NCBI GenBank assembly: GCA_018806985.1
Contig: JADANN010000462.1
Location: forward strand, 2,843,501 to 2,907,500
Direction of reading: 5' to 3'
Source of the DNA: Angiostrongylus vasorum
Lineage: Eukaryota; Nematoda; Chromadorea; Rhabditida; Metastrongylidae
DNA length: 64,000 bases
Of the stretch, positions 43,399-54,941 are shown in pieces (positions within the stretch are counted from its first letter, which is position 1; each line of letters starts with the position of its first letter). The position numbers and the translations under genes are program-made. The notes under the pieces are model-generated. The model ran no database searches. It was not told the DNA's origin and was given only the letters and a program-made list of their open reading frames with translations.

Positions 43399-43666
43399 CA
43401 CAAGACTTCCTTGATGATTAACGAGACCATATATGACCCAGTGTGAACCGGTAATTATTTTCGATAAATGTTAAAGAGTAACGCTACTATGAAAAAAAGA
43501 AATTTATGAGATCAAAAGGACCTCCATAGAAAAATCGGCAGATTTTCACTTTGGTGAAGAGTGAAGAATTCTAGTAAAATCTTTGAAAATATTGGCCTCG
43601 AAATATGTTTTTTGTTTCAATGTCCAGGTAAGGACAAACCTCGTGTTGGGTACGACTCCGTGGACC
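43399..43666 (+). repeat. Segmental duplication, right copy
   Basis: It matches 42692-42958. It includes a second copy of the terminal codons STESYPTRGLSLPGH and stop on the minus strand. The match ends abruptly at 43666, where family C repeat sequence begins. Confidence 0.95.
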
Positions 43667-44450
43667 GAACATCAGTAGAACTAGCTGAGAGACAGGCGAA
43701 ACGAAGGACCCGCATGGTGTGGTGGTGAACGCGTTACTCCCCGGAAAAGGAAAAAGCGTGTTCATTCCCCCACCATAGGTACCTGCGGTCCAGAGTTTTG
43801 CAAATATCTCAGCTTCGTTGAAGTTATATTTCGCAATATACCCTGCCATGAGAAAGAGTAGGCAGTAAGTAAAAAAGGTTAAAATTGTGATTATAACTAT
43901 AGCCTCAGCTTAACTGGGTTCAATGCCGATTTGGGCTCCCAGGTCAATCCCTGTTGACGGGTGATTGCTGATGGCAAAAGATCAATAGAACTAGCTGAGA
44001 GACAGGCGAAACGAAGGACCCGCATGGTGTGGTAGTGAACGCGTTACTCCCGGAAAGGACAATAGCGCGTTCGTTCCCCACCATAGGCACCTGCGGTCCA
44101 GAGTTTTGCAAATATCTCAGCTTCGTTGAAGTTATATTTCGCAATATACCCTGCCATGAGAAAGAGTAGGCAGTAAGTAAAAAGGTTAAAATTGTGATTA
44201 TAACTATAGCCTCAGCTTAACTGGGTTCAATGCCGATTTGGGCTCCCCAGGTCAATCCCGTTGACGGGTGATTGCTGATGGCAAAAAGATCAATAGAACT
44301 AGCTGAGAGACAGGCGAAACGAAGGACCCTGCATGGTGTGGTAGTGAACGCGTTACTCCCCGGAAAGGACAATAGCGCGTTCGTTCCCCACCATAGGCAC
44401 CTGCGGTCCAGAGTTTTGCAAACATCTCAGGTTCGTTGAAGTTATATTTC
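43667..44450 (+). repeat. Family C tandem array (C8)
   Basis: One partial and two further units lie head to tail. The landmark 'aactatagcctcagcttaactggg' occurs at 43895 and 44202, a period of 307 bases, and the units are nearly identical. Each carries the tRNA-like head (GTGTGGTAGTGAACGCG, GCGCGTTCGTTCCCCA). The last unit stops at about 44447 within its 3' end. Confidence 0.95.
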
Positions 44451-44949
44451 TTCACAACATCGTTCACTGAGTGGGCACAATCCTCTGCTATGTTAAGATC
44501 TGGATCCTTTCGTTGTAAAAAACGCTTTCCCAACCTAAATAATCCATAGCACAGCTTTCAGAAGTATGTTCATTAAGCAGGGATAAAAAGCGAATAGAAC
44601 CCATACTTTTCTAGAACGTTGGAGATATTACGAGTTGTTATAAAAATTGCGCAAAATTGATCTACCAGAGAAGAACAATGTGTGTGTTCTTGTAAAGGAA
44701 CCGTAAGCGAAGGAAGATAAGAGAGCCTTATTTGAGGTAGTATCTTGTCACATTCATGCTTGGTTAGTTATGTAAAACATCAACAGCATAAAGAACTCCA
44801 TTTTGCATAATCCGTGAGGAATGTGTTGATATTTGAAACGCGGAAGTCAACCAACAATGAGGTCCTTTTCTCCTGACCAGTTCATTTTTCATCAAAATGA
44901 CCAGCTGCTCATCCCAGTTATGCCTTTTTAAATACTTTCCTTGCAAACT

Positions 44950-45135
44950 AAAAGTGACATAACGACGCTGAGATATTCGCAAAACTTGGACGCTGGGCCA
45001 AATCGAACCACGACTTCCTTTCAGGGGTCTCGCGCATTACACACTGCGCCGCTGAGGCTCTTGCTTTGCGAATCTCTCAGCTAGTTAGTTTACTACCTAA
45101 CGCTGCCATCAGCAATCACCCGTCAACAGGATAAC
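44950..45135 (-). repeat. Family C repeat, rearranged copy (C9)
   Basis: 'gacgctgagatattcgcaaaacttgga' (44965) and 'catcagcaatcacccgtcaacagg' (45108) are minus-strand family C ends. The head between them ('aatcgaaccacgac', 'gcgccgctgagg') is the most tRNA-like minus-strand version. Confidence 0.7.
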
Positions 45136-45777
45136 GGTTACATATCATGACGCAGAGCGCAGAAGTGTTTTATAGTTAGAAAATCCACTCACGACAGATC
45201 ATAGCTAGGCTGCATCACATAGGGATAAGTCGAGCACGTCGTCAATAGAACAATCTCAAACAAAACGATTTGCAACAACGGAAAGATGCACTGCGCCATC
45301 TATTTACCCTATTTATTATCTGTAAATCCGAAATAGGTAAGTTTCAACACTATTGAAACTGTACAAATAAACGTGTATCATCGCGAGATAAGCAATTAAT
45401 TAATGGAAAAGCAATTTAAGACTCTCGTAAAAAAAACAAACAAAGTGATAGAGTACGGTAAGCGATCGCGTTGTATTTATCACTGAGGCAATTCTTATGC
45501 AAGAGAAGAACATCAGCTGTAAGTTACTCTTGATGGTGCTGACACAATGAACACAGGCCGATGAAGCAGGAGAAGAAGAGCAACGATGAAAAGGATTTGT
45601 GGTGATTACCTCAGGGCGGTTGAATGAGTTGAGCCCTTATCTTAGTGACTTTAATCCCCTGTCTGAGGAACTGGAATGCTCCCAAATATTACGGGTTCAG
45701 TCATAGCTTTCAGAATAAATTCTATTTTCACTGTAACGAAGAAGCTGACATCACCGGGCGTTCTGCTCAGGCGCTGA

Positions 45778-45900
45778 GCAACAAATGATTTTGACTTTTC
45801 GATAAAAGAAGTTCTTGGTAATGTGGCGAGTGACACGTGCCAGAAGTGGACGAATGAGCAAATTAGCGGAGAGATGCGTTCGCCGACGTGCTCCGAATGG
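45778..45900 (+). CDS. Candidate exon, unknown protein (strand uncertain)
   Basis: A plus-strand frame reads TNDFDFSIKEVLGNVASDTC, then QKWTNEQISGEMRSPTCSE, and meets a TG|GTGAGC donor. On the minus strand a 101-codon frame (45651-45956, ending ...FGSIPVPQTGD) overlaps it. Both are protein-like and only one can be real. Confidence 0.25.
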
Positions 45901-46179
45901 TGAGCATGATGCTTCTGACCACAGAATACTTTCCAGTTTTTACTCCGCCTCATCATTATTTATACTTGTGAAAAACTTATTGAACATCTCCCATGCTGAG
46001 ATGTAGAAAGAGTAGAATGAAATGCTTTTGATGTAGACCTCGTTCGTTATGTCTTCAGTCCAGGAAAGTTAAAGAGTGACAGTAGAATTGTAAAAGAAAG
46101 GTTCTAAATCGACATTTCTTCTAAAGCGCTTACTCTCTAACGAAACAATATAAAATGCTAAGATTTATTTCATTTTTAT

Positions 46180-46522
46180 TTTATTTGATCCGTCTTCACG
46201 CCTGCTGTGCGGATCCCAGCACTTCTCGCATCCATCGTCCACGAAGATCTTCTAATTATTACGTGTGGCTTCGGTAACTGCTTGAGGATTTCCATTACAT
46301 CTTGAATGACGTTGGTGACTGAGGTATTCTCTTTGGAGTCCTGAGATAGCCGGGCTGGAGCGTTCTCAATTGGATTGGAGAGAGTGTTTCTTTCCCAGAT
46401 AACTCCGGTGCCAATTTCACAACCCTAGAGGGGATAAGAGGCTTGGTTAGCTCGGAGCGGAATCGAACTAGCACCATGCTCATGATGATGGACATCACTA
46501 CCACTGTGCTACTCGCCCCATA
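46180..46522 (-). repeat. SINE family B (B4)
   Basis: A minus-strand copy. The head complement 'ggacatcactaccactgtgctac' is at 46490 and the B box complement 'cggaatcgaactag' at 46459. The 3' end 'ccgtcttcacgcctgctgtgcgg' is at 46190. Confidence 0.9.
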
Positions 46523-46529
46523 AAATGGT

Positions 46530-48270
46530 AAGATAGAATTAAAATATCGTAAAAAGAAGGATTTTTGAAAATTTGAAGCGCGAGACGACTTAAAACCTGT
46601 ATGTGAACGTCTGCGAGGGGACGTCTTGCTGAATACCCTGACGAACTGACGCAGCTCGACGTAGCTGCTGAACGTCAGCCCCCACGAGCATTCATTTACT
46701 GCAGAAAACCATCGATCGCAATACAGTAATCCACCCGGAAGATTGTTGTCCTAACATTTCCCATAATGAACTGATGGAATTGCAGAATAAAAAGCAGCAA
46801 AATTCTCCGCCATAATTAATTTTAACCATGTTCAATTCCTGTTCTCCTTCAAGAGTTTTATGCGCTTGTATGAACTAAGAGAAATAAGGAAATAAATAAG
46901 AGGTAAGGAACAAAGAAATAAGGAAGGGGAAGCTGAAGAACGTATAAGTAAGCAGTAAGTGGTGTATAAATGAAAGCATTGAATAGTCATTGCAATGAAA
47001 AGGGATTCATCGCAAAAAGCCTAAGTCGAAATGACAAACGGAGTTGGCCAAATCCAATTAACTCCTCAAAAGAGAAATTTGTCAAGCAATGGAGAAGACA
47101 AAAAAGGATGAGGAGGTACCCTAAATTGACATCTTATGTGCTTCAATTCAAATAACTTCAAGTCTTCTCTCTACTCGATACCGCTTGCAGTATGGCGAAG
47201 GAGTTTTAGAAGACGTTAGCAGAAATGATATGAGTGAGTGATGATCGGAATGAAGAGTTCATTAGGATTATTTGCTTCGTAGAAGCTTAAGATCGCATGT
47301 TAACGGAATCAAAATTTGATGAATGAAGAATGTTTGACTTTCATTTAACCTCTGTATGTCTAATGAATAATTATTCTTTCTTTGCTAAGCTTATACGAGG
47401 TTGGTAAATAAATTTATTTCGGCTAACGTTTCGTCGTCTTCTACTTTCTACACAGCAACATTTATCCTTTCACCGGACAACGTATAGTCCCTTTGGAATA
47501 CGGAGCGCGCGCACGAAATGTCATCTATCACGGTTCAAACACCCACAAGTTGCTTAGTTCTACGAGGCTATCAGTTAAACAATTTCCGTTGATCTTAGCG
47601 TTGAGAGGAATCTTAGTGGGTGATCCCGAAGCAAAGCTAGCCAATGCTATGAACGCTTCTATACAGCGCGGTTCTATACTTCTAATAGTATTTCCTCAAC
47701 CATTTAATGAACAAATTACGAATAATAATTTGCTTCAAGGAATGTAACTTGGAACGTGCATGGCACTGAAAAAGATAAAGGAGGGAAGATGAACGGAACG
47801 ACAAAGTCGAGGAAATCAGGAGAAAAACCATCGTGAGAAATGCACGGCGATAACCATACAAAAGGTATAACGACGTCGAAGAGCTTCGCCACATTCTGAA
47901 TAATTGCTATAAACTCCATTCCACTGCGAAAACGTAAAGAACTAAGAGAAAAGAAAGTGGTATGAAAAAACGTGCGGAAAACATCGGACGTGAAACTGAT
48001 TTGGTCTTAAAGCAACGAGCGAAAGCACCCAAAACTCTCCAATTATTCTGTATTGAGTTTAGAAAAAACTGAAAAAGGTATGTTCGATACGTTTAGCAAT
48101 TTTTTCACCACCAGAGCGAGTGAATTCGCAGAGTAGCTAGAATTATAAGCTCAAAAGGGATCTTGAAGCAGTCATTAGAACAACAACACAAACATAGGCA
48201 GGCTAATGAACACCTCTGGGCTATTTAGGTGTTGGCGTCGAGAAATTTTATAGCTTATTATAGCAGTGTT
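46530..48270. other. No convincing gene; family D end fragment at 47395-47440
   Basis: AT-rich. The text 'taagcttatacgaggttgg...ttcggctaacgtttcgtcgtcttc' (47389-47440) is a minus-strand end of family D. A frame at 47493-47747 has no splice support. Confidence 0.4.
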
Positions 48271-48278
48271 CACTCGAT

Positions 48279-48295
48279 ATATATATATGTGTGTA

Positions 48296-48346
<51 letters not shown>
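48279..48346. repeat. AT microsatellite
   Basis: A long AT run (about 48299-48345) with a TGTGTATG interruption on the left. A related TATG tract lies at 48619-48650. Confidence 0.95.
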
Positions 48347-48348
<2 letters not shown>

Positions 48349-49047
48349 GTGAGTGTGTCTATAACTAAAATCAATCAGTTTATAAGATCATATAAATAAA
48401 TATATCAACTATCTATGCCGAGGTTTACAGAAAGTCGGTCTTTTGAGTTATTGAAATCTGTACTCAGAGTTGTTAATGTTTTAGAGATCATGGCGCGATA
48501 CTGGCACGGGCCACTGTGATCGACTCAAACCACCACCATGGACGACGAATGGAAAATGTGCTGGCATCCACACTACTCCTAAAAATGAGCCGTCCAAGGA
48601 CCGTCCAAGTACACGGGTAAGTATATATATGTATATGTATATATATTTTCATGTATGTGGAATGATCACAAGTACCTTACAAAGTGTTTTGCTCAAGAAA
48701 CAGAAATTCCTGAGGAAAGCTATGGCTTTTTGCGGCAAAAATCTCAATAGATCGAGTTTCCAAGCAGATTTCTAGAGGAAATATTTTTATATCGGATGCC
48801 ATTTTTCAGTATGTGGAACTTCAATACGTATTATGTACAGATCTTCTGGTGGCTTAGTTTATTCTGAAGTAAAACCCGTCATTAGCACGTTCTCGTAGAT
48901 AAATGAGAGCAAGAAGGCTATTATAATATGTCAAAGCCTGAGAAGAAGTAGCAACTCAAATCCCTTGCACCCCAACGCGTATCAATCATATTCGCTACGG
49001 GTGTTGCACTCTGAGCTGTGTGACCAAAACTAACCGGAAGTGGGCGT

Positions 49048-50921
49048 ATGCCATTCGAGGAGGCGCCTGAAAAAAGACCTCGGGGGAGGAAATGGGAGCC
49101 TGTGGTTCGGTTATCGCCGGGTTTTTAATCATTTTTTGGAGCGCTGGGAAAAACAACAGCATGGGGTTGGAACACGAACAGGAGTAAAATTAAGGGAATC
49201 ACGTGATTGATGGCGATAGTTGCTGGAGGCACTCTTTAAATGGGCTGTGTTTTTACACTTGATGAAATGATCATAGTTGAAATTAGCTTTATCTTGTCGT
49301 GGAACTACTAAACTGCAGAGAAATCCTCGGTTTCTTCTTCCTTTTAGTGGCACGGAAAACAGATTGCAGACAGATAAAACAAATTTCCGTTGGAATCGAA
49401 ACTGCTTTGAACAAACGGTGAGCGTTCAAAAGATGCTGTTTCCCATGCGACCGAATGCTTGGTATTTAGTGTCAAATTGACCTTTCCAGGCTCTGAAGTG
49501 ATCACAGCCTGGGGCTTGCTTATCAAGAAAGCAGTGAGTTTTTACACCAGTATTTCTTCAAGTCCACCGTCCTATCACGGTTATTGAACTTTCTTTGGAG
49601 AAAGAGCTGAAACTTGTTGTGAAATAATATTTAGAGGCATTGTTGACCATGTGCATTTAACACAGGACAGTTCAGCTACGAATGCTTTCTATAGTCGCCA
49701 AAACTTGCACACACAGTCACTCGCGTCTGATTGTTGAAGTAGAATTTTTGCTCCGAGTATTTCTGAAGGAGAGGAAATTCGGCAACTCATGAAAGAGAGG
49801 AGATCTTGAGAAGTTTGCCATAGCGATCGCAGAACAATAAACTACTAGTGATGATCGTTGTAAAGCAAAGATGGAAGATGACAAAAAAGTTTGCGGTGAC
49901 CGGTTGACGATGCACGGATCAACAGCATTGGACGTTCAAGGCGCTAACCTTTGGATATGGCCGATGTTGGTATTATATAGTACTTCGACATAAACTGCGT
50001 TAAAATTGCCCAGTAGAGCGAAAAGGGCATGTTAACTGCCTCAGTGAAAAGTTTTGGGCAGATAGTCCTACTTTATAGAGAAAGTTGTAAAACATCTAAT
50101 GCTGCAGTTTCTAAGCTGTAGGAAGCAAAAAGTACACAAAACTAAAGCAAATATGAGCAATGAAAGCGGCTAAACACCAATCTGACGATATGATTAAATA
50201 CCCAGCTTATCAATCATTAAGATGATTTTTTCAAATTTCACACGACCTGTATTCACATCTACTATGCGTCCTAGCTCATAGCTCAGCACTTCCTGCATTG
50301 AATTCATTGCCTGGCATCTCTCATCTAGGAATGTCTTCGAACTTTTATGCGTGCGGCTTTAGGCTGCTCCTTGGGGATTTACGTCTTCGTTATGAGTATG
50401 GTTGAATGTCGATCGAGTCGATTCTCTCTGGGATCCTGAGATATCCCGGCTAGAGCTTTCTCATTTGGATTGCGTTTCCCAGACAGGTCTGTAACAATTC
50501 CTCGATCCCAGAGGGATGATGGGTTTGGTCGGCCCGTTACGGGGGTCAAACCACCATCGAACTTCTGATGGACACCATCACTACCACTGCGCTACCCGCT
50601 TAGTATGCGTTGAAAACGTTACTACTTATTACGACAGTTAGTGGTAATCTCGTTACAAAATCTATACACTAGAAGCCCTAGAAAGCTTTTTTTCGGATGA
50701 CAGATCCAAATCCAAATTTATTGCTTGGGTTACTAGCCGTTACTGCGTAAACTTTTGCTATATTTTAATTCGCTGAGTGGTCTTTTATTAGAATGCGGAA
50801 TTGATGACAGCCACTTTCATTCTTCTTCTTGTAGACGGACAATCATTCCTTGACTCGAGACGATTGTGATGAACTTATGTCCAAAGGCCGAGAAAAATGG
50901 TACGAAAACACTAGAGAGTGA
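49048..50921 (+). CDS. Complete three-exon gene, unknown 67-residue protein
   Basis: Exon 1 (49048-49120) reads MPFEEAPEKRPRGRKWEPVV RLSP, ending in phase 1 at CCGG|GTTTTT. Exon 2 (49490-49533, after CCTTTCCAG) enters in phase 1 and reads SEVITAWGLLIKKA to GCA|GTGAGT. Exon 3 (50835-50921, after a long pyrimidine tract ending CTTGTAG) enters in phase 0 and reads TDNHSLTRDDCDELMSKGRE KWYENTRE to a stop. All three junctions keep frame; total coding length is 204 bases. An in-frame stop precedes the ATG. Intron 2 carries a minus-strand SINE B. The product is small, charged and soluble, with no signal peptide or membrane segment. I do not recognise it. Confidence 0.65.
50245..50602 (-). repeat. 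SINE family B in intron 2 of the 67-residue gene (B5)
   Basis: A minus-strand copy. The head complement 'gacaccatcactaccactgcgctaccc' is at 50571-50597 and the core 'ccagacaggtctgtaaca' at 50478. It is more diverged than B3 or B7. Confidence 0.85.
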
Positions 50922-50937
50922 TCGAAGAATCTTAACC

Positions 50938-51150
50938 TTTTTATTTCCTGCCTATTCTTTTTAACGGCAGGGTACGTTGTGAAATATAACTTCAATGATG
51001 CTGAGATATTTGCAAAACTCCAGACCGCAGGTGTCTACGGTGGAGAACGAACGCGCTATTATCCTTTGCGGGGAGTAACGCGTTCACCACCACACCATGC
51101 GGGACAATAGCGCGTTCGTTTCCACCGTAGACACCTATGATCGAAGAATA
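50938..51150 (-). repeat. Family C repeat, minus strand with small inversion (C10)
   Basis: The minus-strand 3' end at 50938-51030 and head complement (GTAACGCGTTCACCACCACAC at 51075) are followed by a second short plus-strand piece 'gacaatagcgcgttcgtttccaccgtagacacc'. The head therefore appears twice in opposite orientation. Confidence 0.75.
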
Positions 51151-51659
51151 TTTCTGGTTTTCTACTTTATCTATTTTATAATGCCTTTGTGTCATACGTG
51201 TTCCCACCTCAGGAGGGTTTTCGCGGCTAGCGTTCTACGTGGAGGATCTTAGAAAAATCTCGAGTGGAACACCAGTTTCTAGTTCGCTTTTCTATTCTGT
51301 CCACCACATCGTCTGCTAATAAAGTGAAGTCGACCTGTTGTCAATTTAACTCTTTCGCGATGAAACTCTTTCGCAGTTTCTCGACAATCAGGATATTTCA
51401 GAAGGTCTGAGCATCATGGATCTATAGAAGAGCCATTGCTCTACACTCTTTCTATTCTGTTTAATATGCAGTGGTCAGAAAATATCATCCTACTCTAGAG
51501 CGATTTGGAATTCAGGTTCAAAAAATCGAAAGAAAAACTCAAATTCTAAACCTTTAAGCAGACACCAGTACCAATGAAGTTATCAGAGATTCTATCATTT
51601 CTTATTTTATCCCTTCCCCATGAAGCTAGTTTGCCAATAAGTGACAATATCTTTCCAAC

Positions 51660-51790
51660 CAAGAGTAGTGATGTCCGTCATCACGAGCATAGTGCTAGTT
51701 CGATTCCGCTCCGGTCAAAGCAAACCTCTCATCTTATGGGAAATCCTGTAGATCCCGTAGGAAAAATCTCAGATGTTCAGTACTTCACAG
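51660..51790 (+). repeat. SINE family B, 5' fragment (B10)
   Basis: The tRNA-like head (AGTAGTGATGTCCGTCATCACGAGC, then TAGTTCGATTCCGC at 51695) and head-core junction are present; the rest is lost. Confidence 0.75.
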
Positions 51791-51819
51791 ATTTATAGGA
51801 AAGACTTTGGTCCCTAGTA

Positions 51820-52062
51820 CTAACGGCTCATATAATTTTTATACAGTATCCTTTCAAATTTAAATATGTTTGGATCAAAAGTTCCAGAAAATTGACAAAC
51901 GCCATTAAAATTTTTTTGAATTAATGAAAAAAATTTCTTAGAATGACACCATTCTTCCGTGCTGCGCAAAATCCTGAATCCTGATTGCTCATTTGCTTTC
52001 GTGTCTCGAAATTTGACCCTTAAGGAAAAAAAGGTGGAAGAAATATAGGTCATAGGCTCCAA
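51820..52062 (-). repeat. Family E fragment (SLR-KFR motif)
   Basis: The minus-strand text SLRVKFRDTKANEQSGFRIL R aligns with 34571-34768. The 80-codon frame here is probably part of the repeat, not a host gene. Confidence 0.45.
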
Positions 52063-52384
52063 AAAAAACCCAGAATTTCATCATTTTGAAACAGGAGGAC
52101 TTTTGTCCTTTAGGAAAAGATTTCTGGATTCTCAGGGTTTTTTATTGCTTTTGGTAAAACTCACTACGAACTGATATGTGTTGAACTAGATTAGAAAGCG
52201 GCCATTACTTTCGCCTCGTACGACTCATACAGAGGTCATGTCGCAGTACATTTCTCTAAAGAACCAAACACTGGTTACCATATATCATCGTGATTTGGAT
52301 AATTTCGGAGATCTAGTACCATTAACTGCGCGAAGAACAGTGTAAGCCTTCCCATTGTGTTTTATTCGTCGGAATAAAAAGGAT

Positions 52385-52632
52385 AAATCATTTGGCAGTG
52401 ATCAGTCGAGAGATCTACATGCCTTCAATTTCATCAACTATTGTAGCGGTGATTCTGTTATTTAGAGACGATGTATTAAGATAGTGTTTTTTATCCTTGT
52501 CAACAAGTCTGGTACCATTTTCGCTACTTCAGAGGGATGTAGGGGCTTGGTGTGATCTAGGCGCACGATGGAATTGACGACAGATCCCATATGTACTGCA
52601 GGGCATCTCGAACTTCAGCGCTACACGCGCAC
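52385..52632 (-). repeat. SINE family A, degraded (A10)
   Basis: The core 'aacaagtctggtaccattttc' is at 52502. The head complement 'gcagggcatctcgaacttcagcgctacac' lies at 52598-52626. Confidence 0.65.
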
Positions 52633-52867
52633 CTCATTTCTCATTGAGAATGTAACTGTTATCCGAACCGGCGGCAAGTCTTCCTTATTAAGGAAATATC
52701 CTCAGATTTACTCCGAATCGGGAAGGTGGTGCAATTTTATGAAGCGAGTTGCTCCATTTATGTCGACATGAATTCTCCAAAGTGATTTCCTCGATAAGTT
52801 TGAAGAAGACGAACAAGAAGGATGAGAAGTTGCATGCAGAACACTGAGGAGTTTTTTCCATTCTTCC

Positions 52868-52990
52868 AAAGAAAGATTGTGGACCATCGACTCGGACCAT
52901 CAGCTTTGATGAAGACGGAAGCGTCGAAACATTTACCGAATAAATATCTGTACCAACGTCGTGTTAGCTTAACAATGCAAGAATGTATTA
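52868..52990 (+). repeat. Family D end fragment with hammerhead-like core (D3)
   Basis: 'gactcggaccatcagctttgatgaagacggaagcgtcgaaac' followed by 'ccgaataaatatctgtaccaacgtcgtgttagctta' matches the family D 3' boundary seen at 18170-18260. The stretch 52906-52930 holds TTGATGA, a GACG/CGTC stem and GAAAC. Confidence 0.6.
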
Positions 52991-52999
52991 AGGAATTTG

Positions 53000-54028
53000 T
53001 GCTGAAAAAACCAGTTTCAGAGACTGACAAAGAACGCCTAGGCTACTATTCTCATCTAGTACGTGGAATTTGAAAATTTTTAAGTTCTAATCTCCAGTAG
53101 AGTTTTGAGGAGAAAAAAAAGTTCTGGGAACCAGCGGAGTCCGCGGATGGTTGGCGGATTTCACTCATATTTAAGCTCATGCTTAGGGAATGGACTTGGC
53201 TAATGAGGAAAAGGTCAATCGCGTTATGAAGGTGGTGCTAACACAACATGCCGACGAGTACTGATGCACTTTGTTTTATTTTGAAAATTGGTGAACAGGC
53301 GAAAACAACGCTGGTCAGTTTCGCGTTGGTTTTCTCATACCTGTTGCGTGTCGTATCAGACTCCCAGCATAAAGTCCCTGCTCACGTTCAAAGTGGAGTT
53401 TCTTTCTAATGGAAGAACAAAGGGGTTTAGAACGTTCAAAATCTCTCGGTTACACTCGTAACCTCCGTCTTATTTTCGATCAGGTCTTATTTGTTAGCTG
53501 TGCACCACCTTCTCTTAAATCGAAGGACCGTATATTAAACCCCAAGGCCAGCATACATGCCGACCTGCCTAAGGTGGGAGGTAGGCAGATAACGGAGAGC
53601 ATGTCGACTAAGCTCCAAGGTTTTGACCATTATGACGTTTTTATTATGTTAGAGAAGTGCTAACAAATTTTTTAAAACCTGACTCAGTTCGAAACACGAA
53701 TCTCAAGGTAAAAGCGAAAAAGACGTCTTGTGGACTTTCAGAAATCAGCGCTTTATCATAATAGAATAAGGAAAACTTTATATCCTATCGACAATGACCA
53801 GTAAACTATAGGTTTTTTATTTCAATCAACAAATCTTTATATTTGTTGGCACATTTTGCCTTAAATGTGAAAGCAGCTACTATTTTCGTATCATATAAGG
53901 CGAAGCCAATTCACTTCGGATTGCAGTTGCTGACATTACTATCAGTGTTATTATTATTAATCACTGCTGGGTTTTGGCTGGTGCGCCGTCGTACTTTCGA
54001 ATAATAGGAGAAATCGTTGTGTTTTACA
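53000..54028. other. No convincing gene
   Basis: An 84-codon frame at 53409-53663 (MEEQRGLERSKSLGYTRNLR...) has a start but no motif or clear splice partner. Otherwise AT-rich. Confidence 0.3.
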
Positions 54029-54029
54029 G

Positions 54030-54090
54030 GAATCCTAGACGCAAGGCAGCAAACGCTGCTTCAGTCTACAGAGGCAAGGAAATGTTTATG
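54030..54090 (+). CDS. Candidate 61-base internal exon
   Basis: Both splice sites are near ideal: GTGTTTTACAG on the left and ATG|GTGAGTAAG on the right. Two frames are open: NPRRKAANAASVYRGKEMFM, or ILDARQQTLLQSTEARKCLW. Partners were not found, so frame and product are unknown. Confidence 0.4.
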
Positions 54091-54687
54091 GTGAGTAAGC
54101 AGTGTGCCAATGAGGGAAAGAATCCGCTTCTCCTCAAGCTGTGCCCGAACCAAGCACGGTCGGACCACTATGCATGACGGTATTAAGTCAACGAATTGAG
54201 TGGAAAAAAGTGAACTGACATGAACAATATGCTGCTGTTACCCTTCTTAGTACAGGTGTGGGTATTATTATTATCAATATTGTCCGCCAATAGTTTACCA
54301 GGTTATTCATGACCTTTGGTGTCAGGTTGTGATGTAAGGCTAATTCCATCGCCTTCAACCATATAGTCATCAAAGCTGAGAATGATATAATCCCAAACAA
54401 GCACATCTAGAAATAAACCTCACAAGAGACTCCAATGAACTATCTGTGACCAGCTTATCATTAGAAATTGGAAAAATATAGGGTACAGTACCAAAACGAT
54501 TATACATTTTATGTTTTTTAAAGGCTGTGAATAGTGAGAACTTGTGGTAGGCAACGGAGGCAAACGGAACTCGCTTATGTCTGCTCGAGTTACTTAACGA
54601 GATTACCGATGACGGCTGATAGCGGTTATCACGATGATCAATCATCGTCATTGCCACCATTATCACCAGCCAACAGGGCTACACATT

Positions 54688-54941
54688 AGGCTGTAACATA
54701 TGAAATGTCTGATCTTATTGTTTTAATTTTTCATGTAATTTTTCTAAATAGAAATTCGGCTCTTTATTGACATTTAATATCCATTTTCGAAGCATCTGCT
54801 TTTCAGTCCCTAATTTTGGTCTTTTCAGGATTTATCATTCCAACATTTTTGTAAGCCTCAACTTTAGTATGAATCGATGTTATATTCGGGTCCTTTTTTA
54901 CATTTAATATCGAGCATTTCATATGTTACTTCCTAATACGA
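54688..54941 (+). mobile_element. Mariner-type MITE (copy G2), both ends present
   Basis: The left end 'ttaggctgtaacatatgaaatg' and the right end, whose reverse complement is 'ttaggaagtaacatatgaaatg', form terminal inverted repeats of about 28 bases. The 254-base interior has no coding potential and matches 28660-28935. The ends resemble the 3' end of the mariner relic at 30125-30150. Confidence 0.75.

Noticed and set aside
49348..49419. Exon between exons 1 and 2 of the 67-residue gene (TTCTTCCTTTTAG...ACG|GTGAGC)
   Set aside because: The splice sites are good, but its phase does not join exon 1 or exon 2 without a stop; it could be an alternative or non-coding exon.
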